NCBI GenBank assembly: GCA_017305935.1
Contig: JAFKJU010000009.1
Location: forward strand, 186,001-250,000
Direction of reading: 5' to 3'
Length of the DNA stretch: 64,000 nt
Source of the DNA: Hyphomicrobiales bacterium
GTDB taxonomy: Bacteria > Pseudomonadota > Alphaproteobacteria > Rhizobiales > Rhizobiaceae
Below are positions 9,818-18,367 of the stretch, piece by piece. Every line of letters begins with the position of its first letter. Within the stretch, counting starts at the first letter, position 1. The notes under the pieces were generated by a model. That model saw nothing but the letters and a program-made list of their open reading frames with translations, searched no databases and had not been told where the DNA came from. The translations under genes and the position numbers were made by a program.

Positions 9818-11317
9818 TCAGCCGACTGAGAAGGGCACGGCGACGAAGGTCTGCTCGTCGCCGCGCTGGACCAGCAGCAGCACCGACTTGCGGCCGGATT
9901 TGCCGGCCTCGGCGATCGCCGTGCGGGCTTCCTTGGCCGATTTGACCGGCGCCTGGTTGACCGAGACGATGACATCGCCGGTCTGCAGCCCGGCATCGGC
10001 CGCAGGCTTTGAGGGCGAGACGCTCTCGATGACCGCGCCGGTCTCGCCGCGCGGCAGGTTCAGCGCTTCGCGCACATCCGGGGTGATGTCGGCGAGGCCG
10101 ACGCCGATGGTGGCGACCTGTGCTTCCTTGGCGCCCTTGCCGGGCTCGGCTGCGGCCTGTTCGGTGCCGGTGTCGTTGCCGCCGATGGTCATGGCGAGTT
10201 CGCGGCTTTCGCCTTCGCGCCAGACGGTGAGCTTGGTCTTTTCGCCCGGCGAGAGGTCGGCGACCTTGCGCGACAGGTCGCGCGGCGCTGTCACCGGCGC
10301 ACCGCCAAGCGCGGTGATGACGTCGCCGGCGCGCACGCCGGCCTTGGCGGCGGGGGTATCGGGCTCGACCTTGGCGACCAGCGCGCCTTCGGCCTTGGCA
10401 AGCCCGACCGCATTGGCGACGTCACCGGTCACCGGCTGGATCTGCACGCCGATGAAGCCATGCTTGATCGAGCCGTCCTTCATCAGCTTGGCGACGATCT
10501 TCTGGGCCTGGTCGGAGGGAATGGCGAAACCGACGCCGACGCTGCCGCCGTTCGGCGAATAGATGGCGGTGTTGATGCCGACCACCTTGCCGTCGATATC
10601 GACCAGCGGCCCGCCGGAATTGCCGTGGTTGATCGGCGCATCGATCTGGATGAAATCGTCATAGGGGCCGCTGTGAAGGTCGCGTCCACGCGCCGAGACG
10701 ATGCCGGCAGTCACCGTCGTGCCGATGCCGAAGGGATTGCCGATGGCGAGGATCTGGTCGCCGGCCCTCAGGCGGTCGGAATCGCCCCAGGTGACGGTGG
10801 TCAGCGGCTTCGGCGCGGTAACCTTGACGACGGCGAGATCGGATTTGGCATCGGCGCCGATCAGCTTGGCCGACAGTTCCGTGCCGTCGTCCAGCGTCAC
10901 CTTGATCGTCTTGGCATTGTCGATGACGTGGTTGTTGGTGACGATGTAGCCGTCCGACGAAATGACGAAGCCGGAGCCGAGCGCCATCTGCTCGCCGCCG
11001 TTTTGCGGGCGCTGTGCCTGCGGCGGCAGGGGAATGCCCTGCTGGCCGAAGAACTGGCGGAACTGCTCGTCGAAGGGCGAGACCGTGCCGTCATCGGCAT
11101 TCGGATCCGCTTTCATCGTGGTGGTGATGGTGACGACCGCCGGCTTGTCGGCGGCGACGATGCTGGCATAGGAGCCGCCGGGTGCGGAAAGCCCGCCGGC
11201 CGCCTGGGCAAAAGCGGTGGTGTGGTTGCCGGGCAGTGCCGAAAGCGCCAGCGGCGTCGCGAGAATGGCGGCGCCGACAAGGGCGGCAAGGCGATGCTTG
11301 TGAAGCAGGGAAGACAT
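9818..11317 (-). CDS. degP: Do-family periplasmic serine protease (DegP/MucD-like)
   Basis: Envelope quality-control protease and chaperone of 499 residues. Start chosen at the ATG behind AAAGGA; longer readings lack a ribosome site and precede the signal peptide (residues about 8-38, ending AFAQA). The chymotrypsin-like triad is His130 (TNNHVID), Asp160 (SDLAVV) and Ser234 (GNSGGPL). Two PDZ domains follow, at about 275-370 (HGFIGVQIQPV) and 395-490 (ADITPDVREALNLP). It stands opposite the biotin carboxylase gene and, after a hairpin, next to a small exported protein and a divergent RND efflux operon, an arrangement suggestive of envelope stress. Confidence 0.95.
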   Translation of the reverse strand: MSSLLHKHRLAALVGAAILATPLALSALPGNHTTAFAQAAGGLSAPGGSYASIVAADKPAVVTITTTMKADPNADDGTVSPFDEQFRQFFGQQGIPLPPQAQRPQNGGEQMALGSGFVISSDGYIVTNNHVIDNAKTIKVTLDDGTELSAKLIGADAKSDLAVVKVTAPKPLTTVTWGDSDRLRAGDQILAIGNPFGIGTTVTAGIVSARGRDLHSGPYDDFIQIDAPINHGNSGGPLVDIDGKVVGINTAIYSPNGGSVGVGFAIPSDQAQKIVAKLMKDGSIKHGFIGVQIQPVTGDVANAVGLAKAEGALVAKVEPDTPAAKAGVRAGDVITALGGAPVTAPRDLSRKVADLSPGEKTKLTVWREGESRELAMTIGGNDTGTEQAAAEPGKGAKEAQVATIGVGLADITPDVREALNLPRGETGAVIESVSPSKPAADAGLQTGDVIVSVNQAPVKSAKEARTAIAEAGKSGRKSVLLLVQRGDEQTFVAVPFSVG

Positions 11318-11415
11318 GGTTTTTTCCTTTCGAAACGGGGCTGACCGGGACATGACGGGACGGCGGCGGATTGCCTTTGTGGCCGCCGGTCGCGTCAGGC
11401 CGCGTGGGTTGAGCA

Positions 11416-11465
11416 GGCAGGGCGGGCGCATCGTGAGGCATGCGCCCATCCGCGACCGCCCTGCC
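11416..11465. terminator. Nested inverted repeat after the small exported protein
   Basis: Outer arms GGCAGGGCGG / CCGCCCTGCC with an inner GGGCGCAT / ATGCGCCC pair, beginning 10 bases 3' of the small exported gene that ends at 11475. Position and strength suit a factor-independent terminator or RNA-stabilising hairpin, although there is no clear T tract. Confidence 0.65.
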
Positions 11466-11474
11466 GAATATGTG

Positions 11475-11900
11475 TCAGGCCATGCGGGTGATGCTGCGAT
11501 CGAGGCGCCTGATATCGTGTTGCAGGGCGGCGAAAGTGGCGCCGGGAAGGCGTCCATGATGCGTCGCGGCGATACTGAGCGCCTCGCGGCGGATGCCTGC
11601 GGCCTGCATATGCAGCCGGCGGGCGGCGGCAGGCGTCAGCCGGCCTTCATGGCGGTCCTTGGCGATGCGGTGCTGAGCCACGCGAACCTCGTGCAGGACG
11701 GCGTCGAGGCGTGGCCGCATGACCGGCGCGGCCCGGAAGGCCACCGGCATCGTCGGCGCGACGCTGTCGACATAGGGTTCGTCGGCGGCGCGGGCCTGGC
11801 GTCCGGGATGCATTCCATCATGGGGTGCGGCCTGGGCGAGGCCGGCGAGGCCGGCAACGGTGAAAGCGGTAATGGTGAGAGTCTTGAACAACGAGCGCAT
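11475..11900 (-). CDS. Small exported protein of unknown function
   Basis: 141 residues. A signal peptide is clear (MRSLFKTLTITAFTVAGLAGLAQA, cut near residue 24). The mature part is rich in Arg, His and Ala and predicted helical: MRPRLDAVLHEVRVAQHRIAKDRHEGRLTPAAARRLHMQAAGIRREA. It contains no Cys, and no catalytic motif was recognised. Small helical periplasmic proteins such as CpxP and Spy occur beside envelope-stress genes, and the position between a DegP-like protease and an RND efflux operon fits that pattern, but the LTxxQ motif of that family is not visible. GGAGGCGCCCC precedes the start. Function unassigned. Confidence 0.75.
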   Translation of the reverse strand: MRSLFKTLTITAFTVAGLAGLAQAAPHDGMHPGRQARAADEPYVDSVAPTMPVAFRAAPVMRPRLDAVLHEVRVAQHRIAKDRHEGRLTPAAARRLHMQAAGIRREALSIAATHHGRLPGATFAALQHDIRRLDRSITRMA

Positions 11901-12240
11901 GGGGCGCCTCCTTGGTCATCGGAATCGAAAAGCGTCCGAATCGGCTGTCTCGCATCGTCGCGTCGCGGTGTCTTGGAACCGCCGGCGTTGCTCAGCCTGG
12001 TTGAAGGTCTAAACCCGACAGGCGGGGCCGTCACGTTAACGTTGTGTAATCTGATGGCCCGCGCTCACTGCATTTCGGGCTAAGCCCTTGACTTTTCGGT
12101 ACAAGAGGGTGCGACATGCTTTCCATTACAGATTTGTAAGATGCATTTGCCGGCGTTTGGATGTCTTGTGATCGGGAGTTCCTGCCGCGTTTCGCCACGA
12201 CAGGAAGCATCCTGCTTCTCTTTGCGGACTCTTTGACATC
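11901..12240. other. Divergent intergenic region before the RND efflux operon
   Basis: 340 bases separate the small exported gene (minus) from the efflux adaptor gene (plus). No gene is seen. A promoter-like TTGACT at 12089-12094 lies about 150 bases upstream of the adaptor start; a GACATG about 17 bases on could be its -10. A weak inverted repeat GAAGCA-TCC-TGCTTC lies shortly before the adaptor start. No regulator gene is adjacent. Confidence 0.4.
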
Positions 12241-13494
12241 ATGAAGCGTTTCTGGATCATCGCCTGCGTTGTCGCCATCGCCGCCGTCGGAGCGTGGAGC
12301 TATCGCTCCGGCCTCGGCCCGGTCGAAGCGTTGTTCGGTCTCAAGCCGCAGGCCGCCTCGACCGGCATGCCGCGCACCGCCGATGCCGGCGGCGCGGATG
12401 CTGCGGACAAGCAGGGCCACAAGGGCGGCGGGCGCGGCAATGGCGGGCCGCCGGCCGTGAAGGTGGTCGCGGCCACGGCCGATCGCCTGCCGATGGACGT
12501 GCAGGCGACCGGTTTCGCCGTCGCCGCCGACACCACCAACATCGCGCCGCTGCAGGCCGGTCTCGTCGCCTCGATCGCGGCCAAGGACGGCCAGACGGTG
12601 AAGCAGGGCGACCTCATCCTGCATCTCGATGATCGCATCGCGCGCGCCGCCGTCGACAAGGACAATGCCGATATCGCCGCCGACCAGGCGGCGCTGGCCC
12701 AGGCCGAGGCCGCCTTCCAGCGCGCCGGAAACCTGGTCAAGCAAAGCGCCCAGCCGCAGCAGACGCTGGACCAGGCGCGCGCCGCGCGCGACAGCGCCGC
12801 CGCCAAGGTGGATGCGGACAAGGCGACGCTCGCCGCCGACCAGGTGGCGCTGGAGCATATGGATATCCGCGCGCCCTTCGACGGGCGCATCGGCGATATC
12901 ACCGTCAGCCCCGGCGCTTATCTGAGCGCCGGCGTCACCGTCACCACCGTCACCCGATACGATCCGATCTGGGTCGCCTATCGCCTGCCACAGCGCTACC
13001 TGCCGGACCTGCGCCATGGGCTTGCGGCCAGGACCGCAGTCGATGTCGATCCCGCCGCCACCGGCGGCGAGGCGCTGAGCGGCACGCTCGGCTTCTACGA
13101 CAACCAGGTCGATCAGGCGACCGGCACGGTGCTGGTCAAGGCCGAATTCGACAATGGCGGCGGCCTTCTCTGGCCCGGCCAGACGGTCAACGTCACCACC
13201 CGCTTCCGGCCGGAAGGCGAGCTGGTCGTCGTGCCGACAGTGGCGGTGCGTCCCGGTCCATCCGGCGATTTCGTCTATACCGTCGATGCCGACAAGCATG
13301 TGCATGTCACCCCCGTCGAGGTGGCGCGCGCCAATGGCGACCGCAGCGGCATCGCCAAGGGCCTGAAGGCCGGCGACGAGGTGATCGTTGAGGGGCAGTC
13401 GCAATTGACGGACGGACAGGCGGTCAATCCCTCGCAGGAGGATGCCGCAGACAAGGTGGCCGAGGCAACCGGCGTGCAGGGAGCCCAGCCATGA
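12241..13494 (+). CDS. RND efflux periplasmic adaptor (MdtA/AcrA family)
   Basis: Membrane-fusion subunit of a tripartite efflux pump, 417 residues. An uncleaved or signal-anchor helix is at residues 4-22 (FWIIACVVAIAAVGAW), followed by a Gly/Ala-rich linker to residue 75. The lipoyl/hairpin core follows: VVAATADRLPMDVQATG opens the barrel, DGQTVKQGDLILHLD is the first lipoyl half, and a long Ala/Asp/Gln helical hairpin spans about 145-205 (ADQAALAQAEAAFQRAG). LEHMDIRAPFDGRIG is the second lipoyl half. The stop overlaps the pump start in ATGA. No outer-membrane channel gene is in the window, so a TolC homologue elsewhere must complete it. No strong ribosome site is seen; ATG 12241 is the only reasonable start. 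Confidence 0.93.
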   Translation: MKRFWIIACVVAIAAVGAWSYRSGLGPVEALFGLKPQAASTGMPRTADAGGADAADKQGHKGGGRGNGGPPAVKVVAATADRLPMDVQATGFAVAADTTNIAPLQAGLVASIAAKDGQTVKQGDLILHLDDRIARAAVDKDNADIAADQAALAQAEAAFQRAGNLVKQSAQPQQTLDQARAARDSAAAKVDADKATLAADQVALEHMDIRAPFDGRIGDITVSPGAYLSAGVTVTTVTRYDPIWVAYRLPQRYLPDLRHGLAARTAVDVDPAATGGEALSGTLGFYDNQVDQATGTVLVKAEFDNGGGLLWPGQTVNVTTRFRPEGELVVVPTVAVRPGPSGDFVYTVDADKHVHVTPVEVARANGDRSGIAKGLKAGDEVIVEGQSQLTDGQAVNPSQEDAADKVAEATGVQGAQP

Positions 13495-16400
13495 TCCCGT
13501 CCTTCTGTATCAACCGCCCGGTCGCCACCACGCTGCTCGCCATCGGCCTGATGCTGGCCGGGCTTGCCGGCTTCCGGCTGCTGCCGGTCGCGGCCCTGCC
13601 CAAGGTGGATTTCCCGACGATCAACGTCACCGCCTCGCTCTCCGGCGCCTCGCCGCAGAGCATGGCGACCTCGGTGACCACGCCGCTGGTGAAGCAGTTC
13701 GAGACCATTCCCGGCATCAGCGAAATCAGCGCCACCAACACGCTCGGCAACACGTCCATCGTGCTGCAGTTCGATCTGAACCGCGACATCGATGCCGCCG
13801 CCGCCGATGTGCAGGCGGCGATCTCGCGCGCCCAACGGCAATTGCCGACCAATTTGACGACGACGCCGAGCTATCGCAAGTCCAACCCCGCCGATGCGCC
13901 GATCCTGCTGATGGCGGTCAACAGCCCGGAACTGCCGTTGAGCAAGGTCGACGAGATCGCCGAGGACGTCATCTCGCCGCTGCTTTCGACGCTTCCGGGC
14001 GTCGCCCAGGTCAATATCTTCGGCCAGCAGACCTATGCCGTGCGCGTCGGGCTGAAGCCGGAGGAATTGCAGGCGCGGGGCCTTGGCGTCGATACCGTGA
14101 CCACGGCCATCGCCCAGGCCAACAACCAGGCCCCGGTCGGCTCGATGCAGAACGGCCCGCAACTGCTGACCATCACCGCCGATACCCAGCGCACCAATGC
14201 CGAGGAATTCCGCTCGCTTGTGATCGCCAACAAGAATGGCGCCTCGGTGCATCTCGGCGATGTCGCCACCGTGCGCGACAGCGTCGACAATCCCTATGCG
14301 GGAAGCTGGTTCGACGGCAGCCAGGCGATCATCCTCGCCGTGCAGCGCCAGCCGGACGCCAATACGGTCGACGTGGTCGATTCGATCAAGGCCAAGCTGC
14401 CGGCCCTGCAGCAGCAATTGCCGGCCTCGATCAAGCTCAACGTCATGAACGACGCCTCGACCGCCATCAAGGCCGCCGTCGACGACGTACAGTTCACTTT
14501 GTTCCTGACCATCGGCCTGGTCATCGCCGTCATCTACCTGTTCACGGGCCATTTCAGCGCCACGGTCATTCCGGGTCTTGCGGTGCCGATGTCGCTCGTG
14601 GCGGCGCTCGGCGCCATGTACCTGCTCGGCTATTCCATCGACAATATCTCGCTGCTCGGGCTGACGCTGTCGGTCGGTCTCGTGGTCGACGACGCCATCG
14701 TCATGCTGGAAAACATCCTGCGCCTGCATGAGGAGGGCCTGCCGATGCGCGAGGCCGCGCTGAAGGGCTCGGCGGAGGTCAGCTACACCATTCTCTCCAT
14801 GTCGGTGTCGCTGGTCGCGGTCTTCCTGCCGATCCTGCTGATGGGCGGCGTGGTCGGGCGGCTGTTCAACGAATTCGGCATGGTGGTGACGCTGGCGATC
14901 ATGGCCTCGGCGCTGGTGTCGCTGACGGTGACGCCGATGCTGGCCTCGCGCCTCTCCGGCCAGACATCGCGGCCGCCGCTTGTGATCCGCTGGTTCGATG
15001 CCGGGTTTTCGCGCACGCTTGCCGGCTATGACCGCTCGGTGCGCTGGTGCCTGAACCACCGCGCCATCGTCATGGCCGCCTTCATGGCCTCGGTCGCGGC
15101 GTCCGGCTGGCTCTATCATACGCTGCCCTCCAGCTTCTTCCCGCAGGAGGATATAGGCCAGCTCTCGGTCTCCACCCGGGCGCGCGAGGATATTTCCTTT
15201 GCCGCGATGAAGGATCTGCAAGGGCAGGTGGCCGCGATCATCGCGAAGAACCCGGCCGTGATCCACGTGACCTCGATTGCCGGCGGCAACAGCCGCAACC
15301 CGATGAACAACGGCTCGATGTTCGTGCAGCTCAAACCCAAGGATCAGCGCCCGCCGCTGAACCAGACGCTTGCGGAACTGCGGCGCGAGACGGCCGGCGT
15401 TGCCGGCATTCGCACCTATATCACGCCGCAACAGAGCCTGCGTTTCGGCGGGCGCTCCTCAGCCAGCCAGTACCAGCTCGTCGTGCAAGGACTGAATGCC
15501 GATGCCACCAGCGAATGGTCGGGCAAGCTGATGGCGGCGATGCAGCAGGATCGCTCCTTCCAGGCGGTGACCTCGGATGCCCAGAACGGCGCCATCGCCG
15601 CCTCCGTCGTCATCGACCCGGAAAAGGCGGCGCAATTCGGCATCACCAACGACCAGCTTCGCAAGACTCTGGAAATGTCCTTCGGCGGCTATACGGCGGC
15701 GCAGATCCAGTCGACCGGCGACAGCTACAACGTCGACGTCGAATTCGACAACAGCCGCCCGTGGAGCGACGACATCCTTTCCGACATCAACGTGCTCTCG
15801 GCCAAGACGGGCGCGCTGGTGCCGCTGTCGAATTTCGCCACCGTCCAGCGCGTGCCGGCCCCGGTCACCATCAACCAGACCGGCCAGCTCGTTTCCACCA
15901 CCATCTCCTTCAACCTGCCGGACGGCGTGGCGCTGTCCGACGCCATGGCCCGGATCGATGCGATCAAGGCAAGCCTCGGCATGCCATCGGACGTCTTTAC
16001 CACCTATGGCGGGGCGGCGGCGATCTTCCAGCAGTCGCAAGGCAATACCGGCCTGCTGATCCTCGCCGCCGTGCTGACCATCTATGTGGTCCTCGGCGTG
16101 CTCTATGAGAGCTTCGTGCATCCGCTGACCATCCTCTCCGGCCTGCCCGCCGCCGCCTTCGGGGCGCTGCTGGCCCTGAAGCTGGCGGGGCTTGATTTCT
16201 CGCTGATCGCGCTGATCGGCCTGTTGATGCTGATCGGCATCGTCAAGAAGAACGCGATCATGATGATCGACGTCGCCGTCGAATTGATGCGCGAGAAGGG
16301 CGAGACGCCGATCAAGGCGATCCACGAAGCTTGCGTGCGGCGTTTTCGTCCGATCCTGATGACCACCTTCTGCGCCATGCTTGGGGCTCTGCCGATCGCG

Positions 16401-16646
16401 CTCGGTTCCGGCGCCAGTTCCGAGCTGCGCCAGCCGCTCGGCATCGCCGTGGTCGGCGGCCTCGTCGTCTCGCAATTGCTGACGCTGTTCATCACGCCCG
16501 TCATCTTCATCGAGCTGAACACGTTCGGCGGCTTCCTCACCCGCCTGTTCAATCGCTCGTCCAGGCCGCAGGCGATCAACGAGGCGAGCGCGATGGCGCA
16601 GGAGGCCGCGCCGGTGGCCGAGACACGGCGCAAGGCTCATGGTTGA
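13491..16646 (+). CDS. RND efflux pump, hydrophobe/amphiphile exporter (MdtB/MdtC-like)
   Basis: Proton-driven inner-membrane exporter of 1051 residues, the normal length for the HAE-1 group. It opens with the typical SFCINRPVATTLLAIGLML helix. The two large periplasmic loops and 12 helices are as expected: GLTLSVGLVVDDAIVMLENI contains the paired Asp of helix 4 in the proton relay, and GLLMLIGIVKKNAIMMIDVA is the helix-10 counterpart with its Lys. The Asp pair indicates drug or organic-molecule transport rather than metal export. It is coupled to the preceding adaptor by ATGA overlap. Exact substrates cannot be deduced. Confidence 0.95.
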   Translation: MIPSFCINRPVATTLLAIGLMLAGLAGFRLLPVAALPKVDFPTINVTASLSGASPQSMATSVTTPLVKQFETIPGISEISATNTLGNTSIVLQFDLNRDIDAAAADVQAAISRAQRQLPTNLTTTPSYRKSNPADAPILLMAVNSPELPLSKVDEIAEDVISPLLSTLPGVAQVNIFGQQTYAVRVGLKPEELQARGLGVDTVTTAIAQANNQAPVGSMQNGPQLLTITADTQRTNAEEFRSLVIANKNGASVHLGDVATVRDSVDNPYAGSWFDGSQAIILAVQRQPDANTVDVVDSIKAKLPALQQQLPASIKLNVMNDASTAIKAAVDDVQFTLFLTIGLVIAVIYLFTGHFSATVIPGLAVPMSLVAALGAMYLLGYSIDNISLLGLTLSVGLVVDDAIVMLENILRLHEEGLPMREAALKGSAEVSYTILSMSVSLVAVFLPILLMGGVVGRLFNEFGMVVTLAIMASALVSLTVTPMLASRLSGQTSRPPLVIRWFDAGFSRTLAGYDRSVRWCLNHRAIVMAAFMASVAASGWLYHTLPSSFFPQEDIGQLSVSTRAREDISFAAMKDLQGQVAAIIAKNPAVIHVTSIAGGNSRNPMNNGSMFVQLKPKDQRPPLNQTLAELRRETAGVAGIRTYITPQQSLRFGGRSSASQYQLVVQGLNADATSEWSGKLMAAMQQDRSFQAVTSDAQNGAIAASVVIDPEKAAQFGITNDQLRKTLEMSFGGYTAAQIQSTGDSYNVDVEFDNSRPWSDDILSDINVLSAKTGALVPLSNFATVQRVPAPVTINQTGQLVSTTISFNLPDGVALSDAMARIDAIKASLGMPSDVFTTYGGAAAIFQQSQGNTGLLILAAVLTIYVVLGVLYESFVHPLTILSGLPAAAFGALLALKLAGLDFSLIALIGLLMLIGIVKKNAIMMIDVAVELMREKGETPIKAIHEACVRRFRPILMTTFCAMLGALPIALGSGASSELRQPLGIAVVGGLVVSQLLTLFITPVIFIELNTFGGFLTRLFNRSSRPQAINEASAMAQEAAPVAETRRKAHG

Positions 16647-16658
16647 AAGCCGCGGGAA

Positions 16659-16678
16659 ATGACGCTATATTGCGTCAT
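16659..16678. promoter_or_regulatory. Operator-like palindrome of the Xre/RES pair
   Basis: ATGACGC-TATATT-GCGTCAT: perfect 7-base arms around a 6-base AT-rich spacer that could itself be the -10 element. It ends 30 bases before the antitoxin start. Toxin-antitoxin operons of this class are normally repressed by their own complex, so this is the natural operator candidate. Confidence 0.7.
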
Positions 16679-16708
16679 ATCCAGTGGCAAGACGCGGAAA
16701 GATGACCC

Positions 16709-17059
16709 ATGAGCCTCGCCCAATATGCCGATGGCGGCCTGTTTGCGCCGCGCAAGATCGCGGAAGTGTTGCGCACGACCAGCGAGGACATCGCCCGCGC
16801 CGCCGGTCTCGGCCGTGATGCCGTCCAGCGCAAGGACCGCATGCGCTCCGACAGGACGCAGCGGCGGCTGCGCGAGATGATCGAGGTTCTCAACAAGGTC
16901 GAGCCGCGCTTCGGCTCGGCGCTGATGGCCTATGCCTGGTATCGCTCGGAGCCGCTGGCCGGCTTTTCCGGCCAGACGGCGATGCAGCTCGTGCGCGGTG
17001 GCCACGCCGACGACGTGCTCGACTATATCGACGCCGTCGATGCCGGCGTCCACGCCTGA
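16709..17059 (+). CDS. Xre/ParS-type antitoxin (DUF2384)
   Basis: 116 residues. The N-terminal part (PRKIAEVLRTTSEDIARAAGLGRDAVQ) is the Xre-like helix-turn-helix. The C-terminal part (ALMAYAWYRSEPLAGFSGQTAMQLVRGGHADDVLDYID) is the DUF2384 toxin-binding domain with its GFSGQTAMQLVRGG signature. It neutralises the RES toxin encoded 2 bases downstream and should repress the shared promoter through the palindrome at 16659-16678. Start ATG has GGAAAGATGACCC ahead of it. Assignment is firm from the domain pair and gene order. Confidence 0.92.
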   Translation: MSLAQYADGGLFAPRKIAEVLRTTSEDIARAAGLGRDAVQRKDRMRSDRTQRRLREMIEVLNKVEPRFGSALMAYAWYRSEPLAGFSGQTAMQLVRGGHADDVLDYIDAVDAGVHA

Positions 17060-17061
17060 GC

Positions 17062-17580
17062 ATGGCGGTTTCCTATCGTGGGCCGCTCTACCGGGCGCTG
17101 AACCCGATCTATGCGCGCGAGCCGCTGTCGGGACGCGGCGCCGAGCTTTACGGAGGCCGGTTCAATCCGAAGGGCGTGCCGGCTCTCTATGCCTCGCTCT
17201 CGGTGCTGACCGCACTGCGCGAGGCCAACCAGGTCGGTCACCTGCAGCCGACGACGCTGGTCTCCTACCAAGCCGAGATCGAAAACGTCTTCGATGCCGG
17301 CGATGCCGCCGCGCTGGCCGCCGCCGGCATGGATGCGGAGCATCTGCATGACGCCGGTTGGCGCGACCAGATGAAGGCCGATGGCGAGGCGCGCACCCAG
17401 CGTTTCGCCCGCCGGCTGATGGCCGAGGGCTACAACTCCCTGATGGTCCGCAGCTTTGCCCCGGGCGCCGGTCCCGGCGATCTCAATCTCGTCCTCTGGC
17501 GCTGGGGCGACGCCGCTCCCGCGCGCCTGACCCTCATAGACGACGAGCACCGGCTGACGCCGCCGCCCGGCCAGTCCTGA
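17062..17580 (+). CDS. RES-domain toxin (NAD-degrading family)
   Basis: 172 residues. RES domain across almost the whole chain: YRAL with Arg11, GGRFNPKG with Arg33, Tyr43 in LYASLS, Glu54 in ALREA, and a C-terminal NLVLWRW. The conserved Arg-Tyr-Glu set is present, so the toxin looks intact. Characterised RES toxins deplete cellular NAD+ and halt growth. It follows its antitoxin directly and ends 3 bases from the convergent phosphatase-like gene. The pair may serve persistence, genome stabilisation or phage defence; the sequence does not say which. Confidence 0.92.
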   Translation: MAVSYRGPLYRALNPIYAREPLSGRGAELYGGRFNPKGVPALYASLSVLTALREANQVGHLQPTTLVSYQAEIENVFDAGDAAALAAAGMDAEHLHDAGWRDQMKADGEARTQRFARRLMAEGYNSLMVRSFAPGAGPGDLNLVLWRWGDAAPARLTLIDDEHRLTPPPGQS

Positions 17581-17583
17581 CGA

Positions 17584-18153
17584 TCAGGCGCCGAGGCTGT
17601 GCAGCACCCAGCGCCGTCCGTCGTTGCGCAATTCGCTGACGGCAAGCGGATCGATATCGATCCGCCAGAAGGCGGCGAGCGGGGCGTCCAGCACGGCCAG
17701 CGCCAGTGCCCTGATGACCGCGCTATGGGTGACGGCGGCGATATGCCCGCCGCGACCGCCCTGCGCCGCCAGCCAGCCCTGGGCGCGGCGCTGCAGGCGG
17801 CCAAGCGATTCCCCGCCATGTGGCGCGGCCTGCGGATCGTGCAGCCAGGATTGCAGAGCGGCGGGGTCGGCCTCTGCGATCTGCATGAGGTTCTTTCCGG
17901 TCCACCGGCCATAATCGAGATCGGCCAGCGCCGGTTCGATGGCGAAATCCTGGCCAAAGCCGCCCGCCGTTTCGCGCGCGGCCGCTTCCGGCGCGCTGAC
18001 GATCATGTCCGGCCTTGGCGTGACGGCGGCGAGGCGCAAGGTGGCACGAACCGCCTCCTGCGGCAGCAAGGACGCGTCGAGACCGAAGATGCTTTTGCGG
18101 TTGGCCTCGGTCGCGCCCCGGCAGACGAGGGTGAGGCGTGTCAACTTGCTCAA
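17584..18153 (-). CDS. Histidine phosphatase-family protein lacking the catalytic His
   Basis: 189 residues with the histidine-phosphatase fold. The signature LxxRHGxTxxN reads LVCRGATEAN: where the phospho-accepting His should be there is Arg12, and the Arg before it is Cys11. Other elements survive: Arg60 in SAPEAAARETA, Glu115 in GGESLGRL and the second His143 in AVTHSAVIRA. Classical phosphatase activity is therefore doubtful; a binding or altered role, or decay, is possible. It is divergent from the riboswitch-controlled cbtBA genes. Histidine phosphatases such as CobC act in cobalamin synthesis, so a B12-related role is plausible from context only. Confidence 0.85.
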   Translation of the reverse strand: MSKLTRLTLVCRGATEANRKSIFGLDASLLPQEAVRATLRLAAVTPRPDMIVSAPEAAARETAGGFGQDFAIEPALADLDYGRWTGKNLMQIAEADPAALQSWLHDPQAAPHGGESLGRLQRRAQGWLAAQGGRGGHIAAVTHSAVIRALALAVLDAPLAAFWRIDIDPLAVSELRNDGRRWVLHSLGA

Positions 18154-18214
18154 ATCTGGTCCCTTTCCGGCCGATGCATGTCGTTTCCTAGCATGCCCAT
18201 GCCGTGTTGACAGT

Positions 18215-18330
18215 GCATTCTGACCGCTGTTACATCTTGAGCGCTGTTTTCAGGAAGCCAGTGAGAATCTGGCGCGGTCGCGCCACTGTCACCGTATGCC
18301 ATGCGGGAGCCAGACCCTGAACGCCGCAAA
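18215..18330 (+). ncRNA. Cobalamin (adenosylcobalamin) riboswitch
   Basis: Core elements appear in the right order: AGGAAGCCAGTGAGAATCTGG (18252-18271), GCGCGGTCGCGCCACTGTC (18272-18290), then the B12 box GCGGGAGCCAGAC (18303-18315). Ends are approximate because outer helix P1 was not paired by eye. It precedes cbtB by about 40 bases with no terminator hairpin evident. Control is therefore probably at translation, with ligand binding hiding the GGAGG at 18356-18360. High cobalamin would switch off cobalt uptake. Confidence 0.92.
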
Positions 18331-18367
18331 GTCCGTAATGGAACGCGCAATTCGAGGAGGGACTTCA

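Noticed and set aside
13275..15431. 718-codon frame opposite the RND pump
   Set aside because: His/Arg/Asp-rich antisense product without domains; the pump reading frame is unambiguous.
18296..18367. ATG starts for cbtB upstream of TTG 18368
   Set aside because: They lie within or at the edge of the cobalamin riboswitch and have no ribosome site; the added residues are not part of CbtB.
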